DNA from: Rhodopirellula baltica SH 1
GTDB taxonomy: Bacteria > Planctomycetota > Planctomycetia > Pirellulales > Pirellulaceae
DNA length: 64,000 nt
Direction of reading: 5' to 3'
NCBI RefSeq assembly: GCF_000196115.1
Contig: NC_005027.1
Span: 5,886,001 to 5,950,000, forward strand
How positions within the stretch are numbered: position 1 is the stretch's first letter; every line of letters starts with the position of its first letter. A program made the position numbers and the translations under genes. The notes beneath the pieces were generated by a model that made no database searches, was not told the origin of the DNA, and saw only the letters and a list, made by a program, of their open reading frames with translations. Shown one piece after another: positions 9,379 through 17,770 of the stretch.

Positions 9379-10372
9379 TTTCTGCCGCCCACTTCAGTGC
9401 GTCTTGGATCCCTTCGCGAAAATCGATTCGCGGTTGATAGCCGAGCAAGCGTATGGCTTTCTCGATGCTGAAGTCCAAGTTCAGCGTCATGAACTTCATC
9501 GTCGCCCCGGTCAGCAAAGGAGGCTCGTCCGCACCCTGAATTCGGCCGTAGGTTTCAAGGACCGGGCGAGCGACTTTGGCGAACCACAGCGGAACACGTT
9601 TGGGCGGTGGAAGCTCAAGGAAGTCCGCCACCGCGCCGAGGAATTCCGCTCGCGTGACCAAACGCTCGTCTCGCAAATTGAAGGTCTCACCCACCGCCGC
9701 GTCGTGGTCGATGCACAGGAACAATCCGTCGATCAGGTTGTCGATGTTGGTGTTGTTGAGCACTCGCTGGCCGTTGCCGATCATCCGGATCGAACCGTTT
9801 CGGAATCGCTGCATCAACCTTGGCAAAATCCGTCGATCGCCTTCGCCGTAGGTGAATCCGGGCCGAGCGATCACGGTTGGCATGCCGTCCTTTTGGTGGG
9901 CCGCGGTCACGAGTTCTTCCGCGAGTGCTTTCGTGTGGGTGTAGCCATCGAAACCGCGAAGGTCGACGGGCGTGGTTTCATCGGTGCCGAAGTGGTGTTT
10001 GGCTTGGTAGACACCGAGTGCACTGAGGTGAACGAGCCGACGCAATCGATCCGAGCCTGAGGCGAACCGCAGCAGGTCTTCGACCGCGTCCAAGTTGATC
10101 GCTCGGTAGGTCGACACTGGCCCCCAATCGCCCACATGCGCCGCGGTGTGAACGATCACGTCGCTCTTGCGAATCGCGTTCTGGTACGCGGCATTGGGGG
10201 CGGTCAAATCCGATTCGACCCACTCCACGTCGCAGCCATCCAGAACCGAACGATCCGATCCTGATCGCACGACCACCCGCACGTGGTGACCCGCGGCCGC
10301 CGCACGTCTCACCACCGGGGCACCGATCATGCCAGTCGCTCCGGTGACCAGAATGCTTTCGGGTTGTGGCAT
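9365..10372 (-). CDS. NAD(P)-dependent epimerase/dehydratase, 3-beta-HSD-like
   Basis: The 335-residue protein is an extended short-chain dehydrogenase. It has a Rossmann start ILVTGATGMIGAPVV, an AAHVGDWGP segment, the catalytic YxxxK as YTHTK, and ARPGFTYGEGD after it. The pattern is close to the 3-beta-hydroxysteroid dehydrogenase / OleD / NSDHL branch, which reduce or oxidise 3-hydroxy/3-oxo compounds, but sugar epimerases are similar. It is the first gene of the operon that continues into the enolase-superfamily enzyme and the hydrolase. No olefin-synthesis partners (OleA, OleC) are adjacent. Confidence 0.8.
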   Translation of the reverse strand: MPQPESILVTGATGMIGAPVVRRAAAAGHHVRVVVRSGSDRSVLDGCDVEWVESDLTAPNAAYQNAIRKSDVIVHTAAHVGDWGPVSTYRAINLDAVEDLLRFASGSDRLRRLVHLSALGVYQAKHHFGTDETTPVDLRGFDGYTHTKALAEELVTAAHQKDGMPTVIARPGFTYGEGDRRILPRLMQRFRNGSIRMIGNGQRVLNNTNIDNLIDGLFLCIDHDAAVGETFNLRDERLVTRAEFLGAVADFLELPPPKRVPLWFAKVARPVLETYGRIQGADEPPLLTGATMKFMTLNLDFSIEKAIRLLGYQPRIDFREGIQDALKWAAENACH

Positions 10373-10838
10373 GGTGACAAAAAGCCTGGTGTTCGCGGGG
10401 TGATGGTGGGGAAATCTTCGGAACTGGGACGTTTAGCCAGCGTCCAAGGTCAACGAAAACGCAAGCCTAATCATGACGCACGTCGTGGGAACCCACCCTG
10501 CCTCATCGAAGCCTTGAACTCAATCGAAAACGGATGCTCAGACGACGAGAGCTTGCGAGGGGATTTCGCACCAAACACGATTCTTCTCACTCTCTGAACG
10601 GTCGTGTTGGACAACTTGGATGTTCACACCAAGGGGGCATTCTGCGAATGCCTTCATTTTAAGCAGTCGAGCGAGGGAATGAAGCAGCTGGGTAAGCAAT
10701 GAATTGGTGGCGAGAGCGAAACCCGCTGAAACACCAGAAATCAATTTTAGATTGCATCTCTGCAAAACGCTTTCAAAAAGAGGGTTACGGGCGCTGGCGA
10801 AGGCTAGCCCGCCAAGAAATCGTTCCAACGGAATGTAA
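10373..10838. other. gap between epimerase gene and RHS remnant
   Basis: About 470 bases without a supported gene. Short open frames exist on both strands but have no start signal or recognisable family. No hairpin, tRNA or transposon end was recognised. The stretch marks the left border of the accessory island. Confidence 0.5.
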
Positions 10839-10991
10839 ATTGCGAGTCAAGTGAACTCCATTGCTCGGTACTCATCCGCCACAGTGACGCCGGCTGCGTC
10901 CGTTGCAACCACCGATCTGCTATTTGACTCGATGGGGCGGCTCACCTCACTTGATCACGAAGATGGAGCAACCACGATGAAGGAAACTTAA
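10839..10991 (+). pseudogene. RHS core remnant, out of frame with the gene downstream
   Basis: In this reading frame the DNA encodes IASQVNSIARYSSATVTP and then TTDLLFDSMGRLTSLDHEDG before stopping at TAA 10989-10991. YD-repeat-like phrases such as FDSMGRLTSL are typical of RHS proteins. The frame is closed upstream by TAA at 10836. The next RHS segment continues in a different frame, where bases before 10997 read DEGNLTVMTRVSS. This indicates a frameshift or small deletion, so the large N-terminal part of the RHS gene is lost or lies elsewhere. Confidence 0.6.
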
Positions 10992-10996
10992 CTGTC

Positions 10997-12142
10997 ATGA
11001 CACGAGTCAGTTCGGATCCCGCTGACGACAAAACGGTGACTTACACCTGGGACCATCGCAATCGTTTGATTTCCGTCACTAACAAAGACAACTTGGGCAC
11101 CGTGACTCAGGTTGTCGAGCACACATACGACGTGCTTGACCGGCGAGTGAGCATGAGTGTGGATCTCGACGGAGCGGGGCCGCTTCCAGAGCAGATCACT
11201 CGCTACATCTACAGTGGAACCGATATTCTAGCAATTAGCGATGAATCAGGGTCGATCACCCGACGAATGCTTCACGGTCCCGCAGTCGACCAAGTTTTTG
11301 CGATCGAAGACGATTCCACCGGTGACACGCTCTGGGCACTCTCTGATCAATTGGGCAGCGTCCGCGACGTGGTCGATTCTGATGGCACGGTTGAGAACCA
11401 TCTTGTCTACGACGCCTACGGAAACGTAGTCAGCGAAACAGACACCGACATCGACTTCCTTTATGGCTTCACCGGCCGCGAACGCGACGAAGCCAGCGGA
11501 TTGAACTACCACCGGGCTCGCTATTTCGATACCAACAATGGTCGGTGGATGAGCCAGGATCCGATTCGGTTCAAGGCAGGAGACTACAAATTATATCGTT
11601 ACGTTGGTAATGAGGCGACTCGTTTCAACGATCCGTCAGGCTTAATACAAGCATCTGACGACGAAATGATTGGGGGACAAGGCCCCACTCCGCAAGAACA
11701 GTCAATTAGCGTCCTTGAAGAAGTAGTCGTTCCTGATCCGAAATTTTTCTGGGATCCGGGTTTTAAATGGAGGCTCCCCAAGCAAAACATCCCAGGAGCG
11801 AATGGGGAGCAGCCGCCCCTGGGCCCCGTGGGCGGTGTTGAAGAGCTTGAAGATTGGGGCAAGGACATCCTGAAAGAGAATCTCGTCGAACCAATGAAAA
11901 ACGCGGCAAAAGAGCGTGCAGATAAAGTAGTCGAGAGCATAAAAGGTATCTTCGTGAAGCCGAAGATAAATGAGAACGAGCAACTCGGTCCCGTGCGGCC
12001 GAAGGCGAGACCAAGGTTTTCGTTCCCGAAGCTATTTGAGTGGGACCTCAAGATTCGACCAAAAATTCACCGAGGTGACGGCATGAGCATTCAGGGCGGC
12101 ATTGAATTAATACCCTTGCTACCACAGGAGCGAAGACGATGA
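10997..12142 (+). CDS. RHS repeat-associated core and variable C-terminal tip (truncated RHS)
   Basis: The 381-residue product contains the end of an RHS core: YTWDHRNRLISV, YDAYGNVVSE, FLYGFTGRERDEASGLNY, HRARYFDTNNGRWMSQDPI and the closing YRYVGNEATRFNDPSGL (DPSGL at 212-216). After this conserved boundary comes a tip of about 165 residues of unknown type, Pro-rich with an amphipathic helix near residues 283-315. In other bacteria such tips are often toxins or effector domains, but no toxin motif is visible here. Full RHS proteins exceed 1000 residues, so this is an orphan 3' cassette. Its stop overlaps the start of the aspartic protease gene (ATGA). Confidence 0.8.
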   Translation: MTRVSSDPADDKTVTYTWDHRNRLISVTNKDNLGTVTQVVEHTYDVLDRRVSMSVDLDGAGPLPEQITRYIYSGTDILAISDESGSITRRMLHGPAVDQVFAIEDDSTGDTLWALSDQLGSVRDVVDSDGTVENHLVYDAYGNVVSETDTDIDFLYGFTGRERDEASGLNYHRARYFDTNNGRWMSQDPIRFKAGDYKLYRYVGNEATRFNDPSGLIQASDDEMIGGQGPTPQEQSISVLEEVVVPDPKFFWDPGFKWRLPKQNIPGANGEQPPLGPVGGVEELEDWGKDILKENLVEPMKNAAKERADKVVESIKGIFVKPKINENEQLGPVRPKARPRFSFPKLFEWDLKIRPKIHRGDGMSIQGGIELIPLLPQERRR

Positions 12143-13083
12143 GTGTTTCATTGCAGTTTCGGGGGTCACTCAAGCCTGCCTTTGGAGTTCGTCGAGTGCT
12201 CTCTGTGTTTTTGATGGGAGTCTATCGGCTTGTGGACTCAAGAGTTCTCATCTGCCGTTTCCTTTCTGGATTCACGATTTTTCTTTTCAGTATCCCGTGC
12301 GAAGCAGATTTTGTTGAAGGGTTTCGATCTCAACTCATCCACAATGCACTGCCTGGAATCCAGGTTGACAGCGAGCAAGACTCCCTTTTGTTCATTCTTG
12401 ATTCGGGTGCAACTGTCAATGTTATTTCATCCGACATGCTAGCCACACTGGTTTCAAGCGGGCGTGCAAATAGGCAGGGAGATCAATTCGCCTTGGATAT
12501 CCCCGGGTTCGATGGTTTGAAGTTCATTGCGATGGACCTTCAATCGATTCAATTGGGAGAACCAACAGTCCATGGTGTTGTAGGAATGGACTTCCTGATC
12601 GCCAAGAAACTAGTTTTGTCAAATTCCTTTGAAACCAAATTGTCAGTGGAGGATGCTACCGTCTTAACTGAAATTCCAATGCAGGTTGGGGAAGAGGGAC
12701 GGTTCTATTTCGACAACTGCGTAGTGGGAGATGAAACGGGGCGATTCTTGGTCGATACTGGAAGCGATGGCTCGATAACGCTCTCGAAAGATCGTTTTTC
12801 AGCTCTCTTGCAAGAGCGACTGATAAGTGACGCAGAGGAAACAGAGCTTGTCCGGTTTGACCATGAAACTCAAAGGTTATCGTCCACGGTGGTGCAAGAT
12901 GGATTGCTAAAGACCTTTCAAATCCGAAACCTCCTGATCAGGCGGGTCGGTGTGACTGCGGCTTCCCCTCAAAGTGTTGGGGCAGGATTCCTTCGTGACC
13001 TGAATGTTGAACTGGATTTTCAAAAACGGAAATGCACAGTGTTTAAACAGATAGAAGAGGCGGATCAAAGGGGAGGGGGGTAA
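12139..13083 (+). CDS. secreted retropepsin-like protein with two DxG motifs
   Basis: The 314-residue protein has an N-terminal hydrophobic segment (about residues 38-55, ending near CEADF), which looks like a signal peptide or anchor. It carries two aspartic-protease motifs: FILDSGATVNVIS (Asp88) and FLVDTGSDGSIT (Asp206). The two-motif layout suggests a single chain supplying both catalytic aspartates, as in pepsin or duplicated retropepsin domains. It is coupled to the RHS tip gene by an ATGA overlap, suggesting co-expression, so processing of or protection from the RHS product is possible but unproven. The last residues (ADQRGGG) are encoded by repeat copy A, so its natural C-terminus may be altered. 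Confidence 0.75.
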   Translation: MSVSLQFRGSLKPAFGVRRVLSVFLMGVYRLVDSRVLICRFLSGFTIFLFSIPCEADFVEGFRSQLIHNALPGIQVDSEQDSLLFILDSGATVNVISSDMLATLVSSGRANRQGDQFALDIPGFDGLKFIAMDLQSIQLGEPTVHGVVGMDFLIAKKLVLSNSFETKLSVEDATVLTEIPMQVGEEGRFYFDNCVVGDETGRFLVDTGSDGSITLSKDRFSALLQERLISDAEETELVRFDHETQRLSSTVVQDGLLKTFQIRNLLIRRVGVTAASPQSVGAGFLRDLNVELDFQKRKCTVFKQIEEADQRGGG

Positions 13084-13238
13084 ATTGACCAAGGTGCTGC
13101 ACCGGAGCATCGATCCGTCGCCCTGACGTCGACTTCTGAGTCCAGCAGCGACAGGACGCTGCCACATGATTCGGTCGGGTGCAACGATGCCGCCCAGCGA
13201 AGGTGAATGGATGGTGGACGGCGCCCTCCACGCCTTGA
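13059..13238 (+). repeat. modular repeat, partial copy A
   Basis: About 180 bases beginning GGCGGATCAAAGGGG and ending ACGCCTTG match copies B and C with scattered substitutions. It begins inside the last codons of the aspartic protease gene. After 13238 the similarity to B and C stops abruptly. The repeat includes the phrases CTGCACCGGAGCA and CCAGCAGCGACAGGACGCTG. Confidence 0.85.
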
Positions 13239-13300
13239 TTGCCGTTGAAGGGAAAGATCTTGAAATGCGGATCATAAAGGCCAGGATACATAAACGTTAG
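13166..13300 (+). CDS. possible 44-residue protein encoded partly in repeat copy A
   Basis: An ATG at 13166 opens a frame reading MIRSGATMPPSEGEWMVDG, ALHAL, then a tail ending IIKARIHKR. The first 24 residues match the frames in copies B and C, but the tail is different because the repeat ends there. No ribosome binding site is obvious. It may be a gene fragment carried by the repeat rather than a functional gene. Confidence 0.25.
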   Translation: MIRSGATMPPSEGEWMVDGALHALIAVEGKDLEMRIIKARIHKR

Positions 13301-13358
13301 ATTGCTTCAGAAGTTCCGAAGCGGCAAATATCTGTTTTTACAAAGCAAGGAATTTTCG

Positions 13359-13982
13359 ATGGTATCGAACGCGAGACAGACACAAGATTCGCCTGCATTT
13401 GCAATCCTTGCAGGCATCGCAATTGTTTTTTTCTGCACACGAATTCCGGCTGCAGAACCTCCTCAATCAGAGCGAAGCCTGTCACAACTAATTGACAGCA
13501 AACGCTACACACCGTTGGAGAGGGATTTCTTTCAACTTGTCATGAGCAACACAGGGCCTGATTCGGAAAAGCTTAAGGAAAACACTCTTGGAAGGTTCCA
13601 GGCCATGCGCATGGTATCGGCGTTTCCGGGGCGAACCAATGACGAAGTTATCTTTGTTTTCAGCGAGCTAGCCTACCCCGATGCAGCAGATTATGCCATT
13701 CAGACAATTGCAGCTTTTGTTACAGAGGAAGGGATTGTGCATTGGCAACTTATCTGCCCATCATCAGCCAGCATTGTCAGCATTCGCCGCTCCGCGAAGA
13801 GCGTACACATCGAAGCGATTGCTAACTGGATTGTAAGGAAGAACGTGTTTGAGTATCGAATCGAAAAGAACGGCCTCTCTCTTGTCGGATCTCAAGTGCT
13901 GGCGGTTGAAGATGAGGACTCACCTTTGTTGCGTCGGCAAACGTATCTTGAGAGCAACGCCAAGCCCGGACCTGCGAAATAG
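13359..13982 (+). CDS. secreted protein of unknown function
   Basis: This 207-residue protein starts MVSNARQTQDSP. It has a hydrophobic segment (about residues 15-30, FAILAGIAIVFFCTRIP) followed by AAEPP, a likely signal peptide. The mature part includes LERDFFQLVMSNTGPDSEKL, VFSELAYPDAADYAIQ and a C-terminal LVGSQVLAVEDEDSP. I do not recognise the family. AAGGA about nine bases before ATG 13359 supports this start over an in-frame ATG at 13302. The region is richer in A and T than its neighbours, consistent with acquired DNA. Repeat copy B begins at the last base of its TAG stop codon. Confidence 0.6.
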   Translation: MVSNARQTQDSPAFAILAGIAIVFFCTRIPAAEPPQSERSLSQLIDSKRYTPLERDFFQLVMSNTGPDSEKLKENTLGRFQAMRMVSAFPGRTNDEVIFVFSELAYPDAADYAIQTIAAFVTEEGIVHWQLICPSSASIVSIRRSAKSVHIEAIANWIVRKNVFEYRIEKNGLSLVGSQVLAVEDEDSPLLRRQTYLESNAKPGPAK

Positions 13983-14611
13983 GCGGATCAAAGGGGACGG
14001 GGGGGATGACCAAAGTGCTGCACCGGAGCAGCGGTCCGTCGCCCTGGTGTCGGCTTCCGAGTCCAGCAGCGACAGGACGCTGCCGCATGATTCGGTCAGG
14101 TGCAATGATGCCTCACAACGAAGGTGAATGGATGGTGGACGGCACCCTCCACGCCTTGCTCGACTGGGATGAAGAAGTCGAGTATCAAGGTGTTCGAGCG
14201 TCGCCCAGGGCTGTTGCAGCTTGGTTGGCGGATCAGCATCGCCTGGGATGCAGTTCTTGCGGGAGATATTGAATCGACTTGCGAACACGTTCCGTTGGAG
14301 GAAGCCGCCGTGTCGTTCTAGCGTTTTCACATCGCCGGATGTTTCTCGTTGAAATCGCCTTGCTGCCGAGCATGAGTGAGGGCGATAGCCAACGATGGAG
14401 ACAACGAACCATGCGAGACGATCGTAGCTTGGGCACTCCTGCCTGTCCGTCTGAGTGTTCTCGGCCCCTCATCGAATCCACGCCGGCCCCATCCGGGGCG
14501 ATGTCATTTGGTTCATCAACAGCCTCGGGGCTCCCGCCCCGAGCTATCGACGCGGACTCCTCCGGAGTCATCCACGAATTCGCCCTGGAAGGGGCTGGCT
14601 TGCTTGTCTCG
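13982..14611 (+). repeat. modular repeat, full copy B (tandem with C)
   Basis: About 630 bases that are repeated almost exactly in 14612-15234. Shared landmarks are GGCGG(A/T)TCAAAGGGGACGG at the start, GCACCGGAGCAGCGGTCC, GTGTCGTTCTAGCGTTTTC, TGCCTGTCCGTCTGAGTG and TTGCTTGTCTCGGG at the end. Offsets between B and C shift from 632 to 621 bases, indicating small deletions in C around 15015-15045. It includes a hairpin CTCGGGGC/GCCCCGAG and a palindrome GACTCC/GGAGTC. Confidence 0.9.
14087..14272 (+). CDS. possible 61-residue protein in repeat copy B
   Basis: The frame starts MIRSGAMMPHNEGEWMVDG and continues LLDWDEEVEYQGVRASPRAV, ending with GCSSCGRY. It has natural-looking acidic composition and a CSSC near the end. 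A 61-residue counterpart with one obvious change (A to D) sits in copy C. I do not recognise it. It may be a remnant of a larger gene spread with the repeat. Confidence 0.3.
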   Translation: MIRSGAMMPHNEGEWMVDGTLHALLDWDEEVEYQGVRASPRAVAAWLADQHRLGCSSCGRY

Positions 14612-15234
14612 GGCGGTTCAAAGGGGACGGAGGTATATTGACCAAGGTGCTGCACCGGAGCAGCGGTCCGTCGCCCTGGTGTCGGCTTCCGAGTCCAGCA
14701 GCGACAGGACGCTGCCGCATGATTCGGTCGGGTGCAACGATGCCTCACAACGAAGGTGAATGGATGGTGGACGGCACCCTCCACGCCTTGCTCGACTGGG
14801 ATGAAGAAGTCGAGTATCAAGGTGTTCGAGCGTCGCCCAGGGATGTTGCTGCTTGGTTGGCGGATCAGCATCGCCTGGGATGCAGTTCTTGCGGGAGATA
14901 TTGAATCGATTTGCGAACACGTTCCGTTGGAGGAAGCCGCCGTGTCGTTCTAGCGTTTTCGCATCGCCGGATGTTTCTCGTTGAAATCGTCTTGCTGCCG
15001 AGCATGAGCGAGGTCGATGAACCAACGAGCAATGCGTGACGATCATAGCTTGGGCACTTCTGCCTGTCCGTCTGAGTGTTCTCGGCCCCTCATTGAATCC
15101 ACGCCGGCCCCATCCGGGGCGATTTCATTTGGTTCATCAACAGCCTCGGGGCTCCCGCCCTGAGCTATCGACGCGGACTCCTCCGGAGTCATCCACGAAT
15201 TCGCCCTGGAAGGGGCTGGCTTGCTTGTCTCGGG
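14612..15234 (+). repeat. modular repeat, full copy C (tandem with B)
   Basis: Second unit of the tandem duplication, starting directly where copy B ends and stopping 17 bases before the uvrA stop codon. Sequence is nearly identical to copy B apart from a few substitutions and a net loss of about 11 bases. Its presence next to uvrA suggests the duplication formed at the island border. Confidence 0.9.
14719..14904 (+). CDS. possible 61-residue protein in repeat copy C
   Basis: Counterpart of the frame at 14087-14272: same length and nearly the same sequence, MIRSGATMPHNEGEWMVDG onwards, ending GCSSCGRY. The conservation may only reflect a recent duplication, so it is weak evidence for a functional gene. 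Confidence 0.3.
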   Translation: MIRSGATMPHNEGEWMVDGTLHALLDWDEEVEYQGVRASPRDVAAWLADQHRLGCSSCGRY

Positions 15235-15250
15235 TTGGAAACCTCGATAA

Positions 15251-17770
15251 TCACCGCAGCCGCAGGAATTTTCCGGTGGCGGATTTGGGGCAGGCGGCGA
15301 TGGTTTCTGGCGGGCCTTCGGCGATCAGGTGGCCGCCTTGTGAGCCGCCGCCGGGGCCGAGGTCCAACAGCCAGTCGCAGGCGGCCAGCAGATCGGATTG
15401 GTGTTCGATGACCAGCACCGTGTTGCCGGCTTCGACCAAGCGATCGAGCACGACGAGCAGTCGCTGCACATCAGCAAAGTGCAAACCGGTCGTGGGTTCG
15501 TCGAGCACGTAAAACGTTTTGCCGGTTGCCGGTCGCGCGAGCTCGGTGGCCAATTTGATCCGTTGGGCTTCGCCACCGCTGAGCGTGGTGCTGGATTGCC
15601 CCAGCGTCACATAGCCCAGTCCAACATCGACGAGCGATGCTAGCAAGTGATGGACTTTGGGCACGTTTTCAAAGAACTCTTGGGCCGCGTCGATCGTCAT
15701 GCCGAGCACGTCGGCGATCGTCGCGCCCTTGAACCGGACTTGCAGTGTTTGGCGGTTGAAACGTTTGCCGCCGCAGCGTGAACACTCGATGAGCAAGTCG
15801 CTGAGGAAGTTCATCTCGATGCGTTCAAAGCCGTTGCCTTTGCAGACGTCGCAGCGACCGGCCGGACTGTTGAAGCTGAATCGATTCGCGGCGAACCCGA
15901 GCGTCTTGGCTTCTCGCGTGCTCGCGTAGACTTGGCGGATGGGATCCATGACACCAGCGTAAGTGGCCGGGCAACTTCGCGTCGTTCGGCCGATTGGGGT
16001 TTGGTCGATGGGAACCAGTTTGTCGATGTGCTGAGCACCGGTCAGCCGTTTGTGGGGCCCGGGTTGGTCGGCGACCAATTCCAACTTGGCAGCCAGAGCA
16101 GGATAGAGCGTGTCAACAATCAGCGAGCTCTTGCCGCTGCCGGAAACACCGCTGACGCCGACCAAGCATCCCAGCGGAATTTTTGCGGTGACGTTTTGCA
16201 AGTTGTTCAGCGTTGCGCCGGTCAGGGTCAGCTGATGCGATTTGCGAGGTGTGCGTCTTGGTCGGTCCAGTCCAATCTTCGAGCGTCCGGACAGGTAGGC
16301 TCCCGTGGGGCTGGATTCATCGTCGGCGACTTCTGCCGCGGTGCCTTGGCTGACCAACCGGCCGCCATGGCGACCTGCACCGGGGCCGATGTCGATGACA
16401 TGGTCCGCGGCTTGGATGGTGTCTTCGTCGTGCTCCACAATCACAATTGTGTTGCCGGCCGTCTGCAATTCCTTGATCGCGGCGAGCAACCGGTGGTGAT
16501 CAGCCGGGTGCAGTCCGATCGAAGGTTCGTCCAGCACATAGCAGACTCCGACCAGGCCGCTGCCGATGCTGGTCGCCAGACGGACGCGTTGCATTTCGCC
16601 GCCGCTGAGCGTTTCCGCTGAACGGTCCAGCGTCAGGTAGTCGACACCGACACGTCGCAAGAAATCAATGCGGCGGACGACTTCGGATTGAATCGGGGCG
16701 GCGACTTTTTGTTGCAATGCATCGAGTGGCTTGGCAACGTTTTCCATCCACGACTGGGCGTCCGGCAACGGCATCCGGCACATGGCATCAATGGACACGT
16801 CGTGAATCGTGACGGCGAGCGATTCCGCTTTCAATCGCCCACCTTCGCAAGTCGAACAGGTCACCATGTGCGATTTGTCACCGCGGACGGCAACTTTGCC
16901 GAGGCCTTGGCACGCTGGGCAGGCACCGTAGGGACTGTTGAAGCTGAATGTTCGCGGTTCCAGTTCTTCAAAGCTTTCGCCACACTCCAAACAAGTCATC
17001 GAAGTGCTGAACAGTTTGGTTTCCGGTTCGCCGTCCCCGCGATCGATCAATGCCGAACACATGCCACCCGCAAGCCGCAGTGCCAACCGAGTGGACTCAT
17101 CCAAACGAGCGTCCACTCCGTCTTTGATGATCAGCCGGTCGACGATGGCTTCGATGGTGTGATTTTTACGAACCGCCAGCGGCGGCACATCTTCGAGCAG
17201 ATACATCTCGCCATCGACGCGAGCACGCACCAATCCGTGGCCGGCGATTTGTTCCAGCACATCCGCGTGAGCCCCTTTGCGGCCGCGAACCATGGGGCTC
17301 ATCAAAGTCAGCTTGGTGCGATCGGGCAGAGTCGCCAATGTCGCGACGATGCGATCGGGCGTTTGCGTGCTGATCGTGCTGCCGCAGGCGACGCAGTGAG
17401 GGACACCGACTCGCGCGTACAGCAGTCGTAGGTAGTCGTAGATCTCGGTGATCGTGGCAACGGTGCTGCGAGCCGAGTGCGAACCGCTCTTTTGATCGAT
17501 CGATAATGTCGGTGCCAACCCGTCGATCCAGTCCACATCGGGACGTGGGATGGCGTCGAGGTATTGCCGGGCGTAAGTCGACAAGCTGTCGATGTATTGC
17601 CGTTGGCCTTCCGCGAACAGAGTGTCAAATGCGAGCGAACTTTTGCCGCTGCCGGAGACTCCTGAGATGACCGTGATCGCGTCGCGAGGGATGTCGACGT
17701 CGAGGTTGCGAAGGTTATGAACCCGGGCACCACGAATGCGAATCAAGTTGTCCGTGGACGGCGAAATCAT
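15251..17770 (-). CDS. uvrA: excinuclease ABC subunit A
   Basis: The 839-residue product is a UvrA-type double ABC ATPase for nucleotide excision repair. Walker A motifs GVSGSGKS are at 37-44 and 541-548. ABC signatures LSGGE are at 388-392 and 730-734. The first zinc module has CLEC (260/263) and CPAC (284/287); the second has CDVC (640/643) and CSRC (663/666). A UvrB-interaction region follows CVACGSTIS. It is about 100 residues shorter than typical UvrA, mainly in inserted domains, so it could be a second, compact UvrA paralogue. Its start overlaps the stop of the CPBP protease gene (ATGA). Confidence 0.9.
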   Translation of the reverse strand: MISPSTDNLIRIRGARVHNLRNLDVDIPRDAITVISGVSGSGKSSLAFDTLFAEGQRQYIDSLSTYARQYLDAIPRPDVDWIDGLAPTLSIDQKSGSHSARSTVATITEIYDYLRLLYARVGVPHCVACGSTISTQTPDRIVATLATLPDRTKLTLMSPMVRGRKGAHADVLEQIAGHGLVRARVDGEMYLLEDVPPLAVRKNHTIEAIVDRLIIKDGVDARLDESTRLALRLAGGMCSALIDRGDGEPETKLFSTSMTCLECGESFEELEPRTFSFNSPYGACPACQGLGKVAVRGDKSHMVTCSTCEGGRLKAESLAVTIHDVSIDAMCRMPLPDAQSWMENVAKPLDALQQKVAAPIQSEVVRRIDFLRRVGVDYLTLDRSAETLSGGEMQRVRLATSIGSGLVGVCYVLDEPSIGLHPADHHRLLAAIKELQTAGNTIVIVEHDEDTIQAADHVIDIGPGAGRHGGRLVSQGTAAEVADDESSPTGAYLSGRSKIGLDRPRRTPRKSHQLTLTGATLNNLQNVTAKIPLGCLVGVSGVSGSGKSSLIVDTLYPALAAKLELVADQPGPHKRLTGAQHIDKLVPIDQTPIGRTTRSCPATYAGVMDPIRQVYASTREAKTLGFAANRFSFNSPAGRCDVCKGNGFERIEMNFLSDLLIECSRCGGKRFNRQTLQVRFKGATIADVLGMTIDAAQEFFENVPKVHHLLASLVDVGLGYVTLGQSSTTLSGGEAQRIKLATELARPATGKTFYVLDEPTTGLHFADVQRLLVVLDRLVEAGNTVLVIEHQSDLLAACDWLLDLGPGGGSQGGHLIAEGPPETIAACPKSATGKFLRLR

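Noticed and set aside
9254-10060. 268-codon open frame on the plus strand
   Set aside because: Antisense to the epimerase gene, which has clear Rossmann and YxxxK motifs; the plus-strand translation looks random.
10538-10828. 96-codon minus-strand frame left of the RHS remnant
   Set aside because: No start signal, no family resemblance, and biased composition; treated as noncoding.
14233-14871. 212-codon minus-strand frame across repeat copies B and C
   Set aside because: It spans the junction of a tandem duplication and reads through both copies; low-quality, Arg/Pro-rich translation.
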